Source: Vanrija pseudolonga
Lineage: Eukaryota > Basidiomycota > Tremellomycetes > Trichosporonales > Trichosporonaceae
Direction: 5' to 3'
Assembly (NCBI RefSeq): GCF_020906515.1
Contig: NC_085855.1
Span: 1,984,001 to 2,048,000 of the forward strand
DNA: 64,000 bases
Below, piece by piece: positions 55,151 through 64,000 of this stretch (its first letter is position 1; every line of letters begins with the position of its first letter). A model generated the notes under the pieces. It was given only the letters and a program-made list of their open reading frames with translations, was not told the origin of the DNA and did no database searches. Made by a program: the position numbers and the translations under genes.

Positions 55151-57164
55151 CTACGCCAGGTCCATCGCATTAGGCTTTTCCTCAAACGGGCTGCGTAACG
55201 AGCCCTTCTGGTTGTCCTCGGTGGTGGCAGCAGGCAGCGCCGTCATTGCCAGCGCGCCTATTCTGCCCTTTCGCGCCTGTCTAGGCCGCTTGATCACGAC
55301 GTGGCCGTCGCGGTCGCTATCGCTGTCCCAGCTCGAGCTCGAGTGACCGCTTGCCTTGGTCGCGGCTGGCTCGAACGCCGAGCCGAGGCCGAGGTGGTTG
55401 AACGCCGCGGCGGGCGGGGCGAGCGACTCGGTCGCTTCTCCGCGTCGCGCGCGTTCGTCGCCGCGTGTTCGGCCAGACGTGGGCTCGTACGAATGTGAGC
55501 GGAGCATCCTCGGCACCGCCGTGTCGGGAGCTGATGCGCGGCGCTTGGCTGGCGAATGGGCAGGCGATGGCGATGAAACCGTCACCATGCCGTTGAAGGA
55601 CGAGATGGTCGGGGTGCGTGGTGAGGGGTTGTCACCGCCAGTGATAGTTGGCACTGCCTGCGCCTCGAGCTCTGCCTCGAGGTCGCTGGCCGTGAAGCTG
55701 CGCCCGCGCTGCAGGAGCGATGGACGGCGACTTCCGCGCTCGCTTCGTGATGAGTTGCGCGAGAGGGATCGGGGCCCGCCGAGTCCGAGCCCGAGCCCAA
55801 GAGCCGACGGCTCAGCCGTCATCGGCGAGAGCGTAAACGACCCTCCTCGGCTTAATGGCGGGGTCTCCGCACCCGTGCCCAACTGCGGGCTGCCCGACGG
55901 AGGACCCAACGACGCGGTCCGCGCAAGCCCGACCGTCTCCTTTGCCGTGTTCTGCAACGTCGTAGATAACCTCAACACCCTGCCCGTCTTCTCGCTGGGC
56001 GTGTCCGAGTCCTCGTCGTCGAGAAAGTCCATGCTGCTGACGCGCTTGACACCTGGGCGGGCGAGCCGTTCCTTACGCGTGAGCTTTCGCTCTGCCACCT
56101 CGGCACCCAGACGCGTATCGGCCAACGCGAGCACAGCAAGCTTTGCACGCGTCTCGGTAAATGAGTGGTGCCATGATTTCAATGAGAACGTGCGAACGGC
56201 GTCGTCGCAGGGTGCAACAACGGCATCGTTGTCGACTGTCGAGGCGGAAGAGTTGGACGTGGCGGGAGAAGGCAGCAGGGGAGCAGTGGTCAACGCGGCA
56301 ACGGCCAGGACAGGGCGGGAATCGGCGCTGCCGATCGACTCTGTATCAGTGGAGCCCGCTGCCGACTCGTCCGCGTCCATGCTGCTATCCGAGGGGGATA
56401 GCGACGCCGAGGTACGACTCCGACGGGTCTGACGTGAGCTAGTTGCGATTGGCGCGTCGACAAGGACGGGGCGTTCCTGAGACTGAGGAGGTGGGCGGCT
56501 GCTCTTTGTGCTCCGAGGGTTTGTCCCACGCGAAAAGGAGCGCAGCACGAGGCGTGCGAGCTCGTCGAGAACTTCTGGCGTCGGCATGGCTCCTGGTGGA
56601 AAGTGGAGTGCGTCTGGTGGGCGGGCGAGGATCTGCAGCAGAAGCGTGGTCAGCGCGTGGTCTTGGGACTTGCTCAACTCGATCAGGTTGTGGGAGTGGA
56701 GGTAGGAGGTAGGTAGCGGCGGCGTCGAGCGCCTCAGCGCACCGCCTCACACGCCTCGCGCCTCACACACACCACCCCCACCCCCACCCACGATCGGTGA
56801 CTAGCCGCCGTACTCACCGTCTCGAGCACCTCGACCTCGTCCGCCGTCCAGTTGTCGCGATTAGCAATGTCGTCCGGGCTGGGTGTGAGGACTGCGAGGC
56901 CCGACACGTCCGGCGTGAGGGGTTCCGGGGTCGCATTTGCGAATGCAAGCGAGCGGGGGATACCGAGTGCCTGGGTGTGGTGTGAGCGGCTGCGGGTTGG
57001 GGAGTGTGGAGCGGCGTCGACGAGAATAGCGAGCGGGGTGTGAAGTCCGAGTTGCCACCGCTACTTACCAGCTCATATGGGAGCGGCGTGCATGGCCCCG
57101 ACGCGGCGTCGGCGCCAGTCGTCGGCATGGCGAGGCGCAGGCTTGCTGCGCCTGCGCGGGTCAT
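55151..57164 (-). CDS. Serine-rich protein of unknown function
   Basis: 591 residues, exons 57069-57164, 56818-56970 and 55151-56677. The short ordered N-terminal part (DNWTADEVEVLETLSKSQDH, LTTLLLQILARPPDALHFPP, VLDELARLVLRSFS) looks helical. The rest is disordered with many SP/TP and RxxS sites (GSRRPSLLQRGRSFTA, SPSPAHSPAKRRAS), suggesting heavy phosphorylation, and KRPRQARKGR as a possible nuclear signal. The third exon's acceptor may be ...CGAG (56678) or an in-frame AAG nine bases on; both keep frame. No known domain. Confidence 0.75.
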
Positions 57165-58014
57165 TGCAGGCGGCTGTGGTGGGCGTGATCTCTTGCCGAA
57201 TTGTTGACAAGGGTGGTGGCAATGGAACTGTTACAGCGTGACTGACGATTGATCGCCGGCCGGGCGACGATTGAGATGGATCGCGGGGGTTGGGTTGGGT
57301 TGGTTCCGGGGCGGGGGGTGGCAGCAAGTTGGTCGGGGAGGGGTAGCGACGTCGAGTCGATGCTTGGCACGCCGCGTCAAGCAGCGGGGTGTGTGTCGAG
57401 GCCGTCAAGGCGTGGATGCGTAGTGTCGTGCAAGAGAAGACGCGCCGATGGATGGATGTACGATGCAGGGTGTGTCAAGGGGGTTGTGGTGGGGCTTTGA
57501 GCATCTGTATCAAGTGAGTGGGGGGAGAGGAGGCGCAGCTGGGCATCGGTCGGCGGCGGCGACGGCCAAGGGCAGCAGCCACCCACCACACCCTGCCATC
57601 CCATCCATCCATCCGGAAGTGTCCATTCCTGGCAAGATGGCGTTGGGCCAGTAGCCTCGTCTTGGCTCCCTCGTCGTCCCGAGGGAGGGAGGGGCAGGCC
57701 CACGTCCCCCCACCGCTGCGCTGCCTCCTGCTCGCCTCGTTCTGCCAGGGTAAGGCCCGCCCACGCCCACGATGCATGACAGCATGAAGGAGGAGGGTCC
57801 GGAACGTCGACCCCACCCACCCCCACGCATCTAAGCTTACACTCTGCAGAGTGCCTCTGCCCTTCCTGCCCCAGCTCCACCCACTCGCGTCCCCCTCCCT
57901 CCCTCGCGTCATGCCTCTGTCCCCCATTTGTCCATGTCCCCACCATGAGCATTACGGCAATATCGTGCCTGTGGCGTCTGACATGGAAGCACGACGCGGC
58001 TGCACTACTGCTGG

Positions 58015-58051
<37 letters not shown>

Positions 58052-58891
58052 ACACTGCACTGCACACGCTACTGGCCTGACCTGACCACCGCACCACCGC
58101 GTCGCAGCTCACATGATGATACCCATGACGTGTGGGATGCCCGCGTCCTTGGTCAACTCTAGGGGAGGTGGGCGACAATGACGACAACGGCGGCAGTTGC
58201 GGTTCAAGTTGCATCAACTGACTCGACGTCTTGGACCTGCCCCACGTCCCTTGCACAACGCGTCGTCGGTGGTCAGTCGTCGGTCGCGTCGACTCCATCG
58301 ACTCCCATCCCACCTCCCCCTTTGCTCTTCCCAAGCCCCACCGCGCCACCACCGCCCCCCCGATTCTTGCAGTGCCGTCCCGTCCCATCCCCCTTAGCCT
58401 GTACCAACTGTCTGGGTGCAACAGCCGCAAGCCACAGCTGCCGGTGGCGCCAGGCGCCAAAAACGCCCATCGACCATCCCACCCATTCCCCCCCCCCCTT
58501 CCCATCAACCTCTGATCTTGGTCGATCTCGCTCATTTCAATCTAACCCAAAATGAACCAAAAGTGCAACCGCAGAGCACTGGGCACTCAAAGCTTACTCC
58601 CGTTAATATAGCAAATGCATCTCAGTGTGGGGCGGCGCCAGGCCTCCTTCACAGGCGCGCGCGGGAGTGGGAATGGTGAAACAACTGCGACGACTTTTGT
58701 CCAGTGTGTGTGTGTGGTGTACCAGGAGACTGGAGAGGGGGGGAGGGAGTGCTCGTAACGCGCATAGTAATGTATAGGTGACAAACGCCACAGAGCGCCG
58801 ATGAGAAATGTGCTGGGGGGAGGGTGAGGGTGTATGATGGGTGGAAACTCTCGCAGAGCGAGGATTATGCAGGTGATCGAGTCCAATTATG
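57165..58891. other. 1.7-kb intergenic region with CTG repeat
   Basis: Lies between two minus-strand genes: promoter of the gene ending at 55151 and 3' region of the kinase gene. Contains CCATCCATCC near 57598-57612, a (CTG)n tract at 58008-58051 and a C-rich run near 58485-58500. Several overlapping chance frames (longest 227 codons, - strand) are driven by the repeat. No supported gene. Confidence 0.5.
58008..58051. repeat. (CTG)n trinucleotide repeat
   Basis: About 14 CTG units with one GTG interruption. On the minus strand it reads as CAG. Noncoding by context. Confidence 0.9.
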
Positions 58892-61800
58892 TTACAGGTC
58901 GTCGAAATCAGGCCATGCTGACCTTTTGTGCGTTAGGCTGCGGGGATCAGCAATGGCCAAGCCAAGTAGCGCGGCGGCACTCACGACGTAGCTGTTCCGT
59001 GCGTGAAGTCGTGCAGTGGTGGCTGACACGCCAACACGAGACGCGGAGGATGGAGCTTGAGAGGCTCTGGCCACAAGTGGCACTGGTGTTGAGATGACAA
59101 GAGTCTTCTTGTCGCCGTTTGTCATCGTCGCGCGCCTCGCGCTGGGCGTGCCAAGAAATGACGCCCGTGTATCACGCTCCGGCGGAGGCGGCGGCTGTCT
59201 GCGTCGCCCGGCTAGGATCCACGGGTGCCTCATCGCAGGCTGCGGTTTAAGGCGCTTGTCTGGGTCCCAAGTGAGACACTTTGCGATAAAGTCGACAAAG
59301 AGCTCGTCGTTGCACTTGAGAACCGACGCAAGAGAGCGCGTGCCAGGTCGACGTCGCTTGCCCTTGGCATTCACAAACGGACGAGGCGCGCCAGCCGTGT
59401 CAAAGAAGAGCTTGCGTCGCGACGCCTTGTTGATCAAGGACGAGTCGGGGATACCGAGCACTTCCATGATGCACGCGAGCTGCTCGTGTTCATTCTCTCC
59501 CGGGAAGATGGGGTAGCCAGTGTACAGCTCGGCAAGAATGCAGCTGGAAATATTAGCGACGAAACCCAAAAGTCAACTCACCCAAGCGACCACATGTCGA
59601 TTGCCATGGCGTAGTTCATGCCCAAGATAACCTCGGGGCTGCGGTAAAAGCGGGATTGGATGTAGGTGTAGACCTTCTCAGACTCGTGACACGACGAGCC
59701 AAAGTCGATCACCTTGATGCCACTTTTTGCCGGGTGGCGCAGGAGGATGTTCTCAGGCTTGAGATCGCAGTGCACGATGCGGTGTTGGCGCATGAGCATC
59801 AACGATGACAGCATTTGGGTCGTGAAGCGGCGAATGACCGCGGTTGAGAAGCCGCAGAACTGATTCGCCTTGATCAGTTCGTACAGGTTGATGCTGAGGA
59901 GCTCTGTGACGATACAGAGATGGCCACGGAAATAGAAGTGATCCGTCATCTTGACCATGAAGTGCCTGTCCTCGGGATCCCACTCCACAATCTGCTGAAG
60001 GATCTTGACCTCGACCAAGGCCTGCGCGTGGAAGCGCTTCTTGTTGCGGATGATCTTGACAGCAACCGAGCCACCAGTCTTGTGATCGCGGCAGTGGACA
60101 ACTTGGCCGAACGAGCCCTTGCCAAGCACGCTGATGACCTCGTAGCGGTAACACAAGTGGTCCCCTTCGACGACAATGTAGTCGCCTCGCTCGTCGTCGT
60201 AGCCGTGGTTGTAGATCTTGCCATCGGGCTGCGGAGCGCGCTTGACGTTTCGCGCAACGTAGTAGATGAAGTCAAAGTCGAGCACCTCCTTGCGCTCATA
60301 GTCGGAGAGAGAGTTGAGGTGCCGCGAGATGAACGACCGCTGGCTGACCGCCTCGGCTGGGTCGACGTCTTCGGGGAAGCCGAGCAGGTCGCTGAGGTCA
60401 TCCTTCTTGGAACTTGTGCCAGCAGCGGCGCGAGCCTTGCGGCGCGCAACATACGCGGCCATCTCGGCATCAGCTGCGGCCTCCTCGTCGTCGGTGGGAC
60501 TCTCCGATGTCTCTGGGGCCATGGAGATGCGTCTCGTAGATCCTGTCGAAGCCGAAAGAGACAACCGCGAGTGCGCGCCATGAGACATCTTCGAGTGCAG
60601 CGACTTGGACGACTTGATGGGCTGTGGTGCAGGCGGCTCGTTCTCAGCATCCTGGCTGACCGAGTTGCGACGGCTCAAGCTGGGCCGCGCTTTGGCAGAA
60701 GCCGAAATGGTCATGGCTGTCGCGGACGAAGGGAGTTGAGGGAGCGTGCGTCTTGACTGGGGCACACCAGAGACGGGCGGTGCGCCAAGCGTGTCGCGCC
60801 GCGAAGCAACGGGTACCGCAGTTGACGGCGGCTGCGGGATGCCAGACACGCTGAGCTTGCGGGCCGACATTGGTGCGAGGAGGTGCGCCCGGTGGGCGCT
60901 AGATGAGCCAGGCTGTAGAGACTGGCGTGCACTGTTGCCGCTGTACTCGCTGAACTGGAACTCGTTGATGCTGGCGGTTGAAGGAAAGTGGGTTGTCAGT
61001 GATGGGGCAGCCAGGACATTGGCGCTTTGGCTCGTGGCGAGAGTCAACGTTGATGGCAAAGCCGGTGGAGGCATCGACGAGTGCGCCGCCTGTGTGTTAG
61101 GGGTGACGACTGATGGGCGGGATGCCATGCGCGGAATCTTGGTAGGAGTCGCCGTGGGAGGTGCGCGCGAGGCATCGGACTTGCGCAGCGAAGTCAGCGA
61201 CGTTGCGTTATGCAACGTGCCGCCTGCGACAGGTAACTTTGTGCTCTTGATGGACGGAGTCGCGCCGTTGACTGTTGACTCGGATCGGCTTGAAACCGAC
61301 GTGTAATGCGTGTCAACAGACGGCTTGCGGATGAGTGACGATCCAGGGTCACCGCCAGAGGATAACGTCTGCAGGTCAATACGACCTCTCGGCGGGGAGC
61401 TCACCATGCCGCGAGCGCGTCCACCTGCCCGTCCGATGGAGCCTGTAGTCGGCGCTGATGCTTGCTGCGCAGCAGTGGTCGCCATCGCCGTCGCGGACGG
61501 CTTGACCTCGGGCCTCTCCACGACGGTCGGTGCGACTTGCTGGGCCAAGCCGCGTTTGGAAGCGCTTCCTCGGAGCATGTTTGGGAGGTGCATTCCGAGG
61601 ACCGATTTGCGGGTGCTCGACGGCGTACGTTGAGTCGACGCCGTCGAGCTCGGGGTGGGCGGAGGTGGAGCCTGAGTGGAGAAACGTGGTGTTTGCACCT
61701 CTGGTGGCGATGCAAGCTTGTGCGCAAGGGAAACTGACGATGCGGAAGCGCGGCGGAAAAAGGGGATGGATGAAGGGGCGAGGCGCTTGGATCCCGATTT

Positions 61801-64000
61801 TGCTGGCTGCTGGGTGGCGGTTGCTCCAGGTGCAACGGGCGTAGCACTGTGGTTCGAGCGCGCATCGGCGGTAATGGACGTGTTGGCCAGATCGACAGAG
61901 TCTCGTGAACGGACCTGCTGCAGAGTGGGGGCACGAGGTGAAGCCAAGCCGACGCGGTGGTCCACCTCGGACCATGGCGTCTGTGGCGTCGAGGGAGAGT
62001 CAACGGGGATGGGGAGGGACGGAGACAGGGCCGGTGGCGAAACAGCCGTCTCCTTGTGAAGCTTGTTCAGATTAAGCGCTGACGAGAAGGACCACTTCTT
62101 GCTCATTGTCCGTGTGCGTGGAGTCTCATGCGATGTCGTGCTCTCAGGCGAATACTTCTGTGGCGACGGGAAGGCGACCTTGGGAACATTGGAAGTGTCG
62201 GGAGATTCCCTTTCGACTGGCACCTCCGCGTGCAGCGGAACGTACTGCATCGGCGCCGCAGCCGGCGTACCGGAGGCAAGGCTGGACAAGCCCTGGCGCA
62301 TCGATTGGTAGCCGCGTGGTAGAGGGGGAACCGGCGGGACAAAGCCCTCCGAAAGACGGTCATCGACACCGCCGCCTTCTGCAGATGACATGTCGCTGGC
62401 AAGGCTTGACCGTCGTGGTGCCTTTTCGAGGCGACTGTCCCGGTTTCCGGAGGGCGGGGTGGCCGACGAGTTGACATGAGAGTACGAGTCGCGAGAGGTG
62501 GGCGTACCCACGACGCTTGGTGACGATTCGCGTTTCTCAAAGGTTAACGGGGGGAGGTCTTGGGCGCTTGCGACGCTGTCATGGCCAACTCGGCGGTTGA
62601 CAGCTGGCAGATCCTGGCCGACGTCGTACCAGTTGTTGAGAGGCGAGTCCTTGCCCCTCTGGGCATTACTGTGGACGCTAGAAAGACTATTCTTTCTGTT
62701 CAGACGCTTTGCGGTCTCTGGAGGGGTCACAGGTCTACCGCTGCCAGCCTTGGGAGTCGACGACGAGCCAATTGAACCGTTGCTCTTCTTGTTTGGTGTC
62801 CCCAATCCATCAAGTTTGCGAAGAGCTTCGGCGGTCGACATCGCGTCGGTGACCTTGAGCGACTGTGCTCGCGAGCGCATCGACTCGGAACGGCCCAGGT
62901 TGGACTTGGAGCCATGACCGGAAACCGACCCCGGAGGGGTACGTGTGGAAAGGCTGGGGCCCAGCGGGAGGCCAGAGCCCGACGTCAGGTTGGTTCCCGA
63001 ACTCGACCCCTTCAAGATCTGGTTGATGGAGGCTCCAGATGGGCTAGGTGGCAAGTGGGAAAAGTCCTTCGGGGTCATGAGCTTTAAGATGTCGTGGTGC
63101 GTGGCACTAGGACTTGACGGGGGACGCCGCTTGGAAGTCGACGGTTCCCGCGAGCCGGGAGGCGTTCTGCGCTGGTCACGGCGGTGCTCGAACGTCTGAG
63201 AGTCGGCCGAGTTTGGAGGAGACATCTTGCTTGGTGGGAGCGGCGCGGCTTCCATCAATTGCGAAGGCGACTGGTGAGGGGCACCGCCAGAAGCCGCCCG
63301 CGACGCCCTGCGTGCGTATAAACGCTCGCGAGCGCTGCCTGGCACCGGAGCGCCGCCAAGAGCGGCTTCGGTAGGGAGGGGTGAACTTGGTAAGCCCTGT
63401 CCGGTGGCCAGCAACTGGGCGTATGCGGCGTAGTCTTTGGCCGAAGGCGGGGCGGAGGCTCTAAGCTTTTGGTTGCGCACAGGTGACATGGGCTCGGGCA
63501 TGGCGAGGGATGCGGCCAAAGCACCATTGTCGATGGACGACTCAAAGCTGAAGTCACCGATGGACGAGATGGAAAGCAGGGAGTCGAGAGCCTTTACGCC
63601 AGACTGGGACGACTCATTTAGCGGGCGCTTGGGGGTCTCATGAGAGACGGAGCGGTGCCGCATGCGCTGCTGGTGCCGTGGGCTCTCCTCGGTAACACGT
63701 TCCATAACGCCCACGCCCGAGTGGTCCGCCGCTCCCCAGACCGCGCCCCCTTTTGGTAAGGACCCAGGCTGCAGGGCGGAAGCGGGCAGGGGAGGCATTG
63801 GAGGGCTGAGAGAGAAGTCATGCGGCATGCTAGGGGTGCGGAGATGGTGCCGGCTGGCAGAGGTCGCTCCCCATCGAGGTGTCGCCAGCTCGCCGACACC
63901 AACAAGTCCACGGCGATCAATATCCGAGGGGTCGGTGTAATCTGGCGTCGTGGGATGGAAGGACGTTGGGGGAGGCGACAAGCCGCCACCTGTACCCATG
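58892..64000 (-). CDS. Large DYRK-family protein kinase (Pom1-like), 5' end uncertain
   Basis: At least 1689 residues if the ATG at 63997-63999 is the start; the gene may extend beyond the window. Two exons: 59582-64000 and 58892-59543. The first 1250 residues are disordered, serine/proline-rich with many RxxS sites. The DYRK homology box DYERKEVLDFDFIYYVARN precedes the kinase domain (about 1285-1581). Landmarks are VLGKGSFGQVV, VAVKII, HCDLKPENILL, VIDFGSSC, the autophosphorylated YTYIQSRFYRSPEVILG and HPWIL. A tail of about 110 residues follows. DYRKs of this type (fission yeast Pom1 and relatives) control cell polarity and size. The huge N-terminus may carry membrane or polarity targeting; that is inference. 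Confidence 0.93.

Noticed and set aside
57377-58060. 227-codon minus-strand frame with polyserine start
   Set aside because: The frame is created by the (CTG)n repeat and continues into low-complexity DNA without a domain.

Overview
The window is nuclear DNA from a GC-rich, intron-dense fungus. Nearly every gene is cut by 1 to 10 introns, mostly 36-60 nt, with GTGAGT/GTAAGT-like donors and a CTGAC/CTAAC-type branch site just before the AG. The protein content (Pho88/Snd3, Vnx1-type exchanger, Slm1-like PH protein, Myb/SANT regulator with polyglutamine, DYRK kinase) and the intron style point to a basidiomycetous yeast of the Tremellomycetes, possibly Trichosporonales. That placement is inference. 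I saw no plasmid, phage, CRISPR, rRNA, convincing tRNA or transposon signal.

Layout. 1-435: C-terminal end of an unrecognised gene. 436-3819: long intergenic stretch. 3820-5643: sugar transporter of the major facilitator superfamily. 6056-8553: two head-to-tail PHO88/SND3 paralogs with identical intron phases. 9173-16689: ATP synthase subunit g, a zf-PARP (Hpz1-like) protein using a GC-AG intron, and a 1336-residue Vnx1-type cation/H+ exchanger. 19417-22975: two low-complexity proteins of unknown function in a gene-poor zone. 24055-28510: Slm1-like protein and a type II membrane protein of the PC-esterase type. 28645-37287: dynein intermediate chain, LYR protein, mitochondrial Mn-SOD, Dib1/Dim1 and TFIIH subunit Ssl1. 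39402-54912: ten genes on strictly alternating strands: Myb/SANT protein, Naa50, peptidyl-tRNA hydrolase 2, U2AF35, alpha-SNAP, mitochondrial uS10, an unknown membrane protein, arginyl-tRNA synthetase, nicotinamide riboside kinase and Ats1. 55151-64000: a serine-rich unknown protein and a very large DYRK kinase whose 5' end may lie outside the window.

Most genes are housekeeping: splicing (DIB1, U2AF1), translation (RRS1, PTH2, MRPS10, NAA50), membrane targeting and traffic (PHO88 pair, SEC17), mitochondria (ATP20, SOD2, LYR) and transport (sugar transporter, VNX1). No operon-like functional cluster or obviously transferred island is visible. The most unusual points are the tandem Snd3 pair, the many tiny exons (down to an inferred 2 nt), the GC-AG intron, a possible 33/45-nt in-frame intron hiding a stop, and the ten-gene alternating-strand run. 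Exon borders were set by hand from splice motifs and checked for phase continuity; no transcript data were available.
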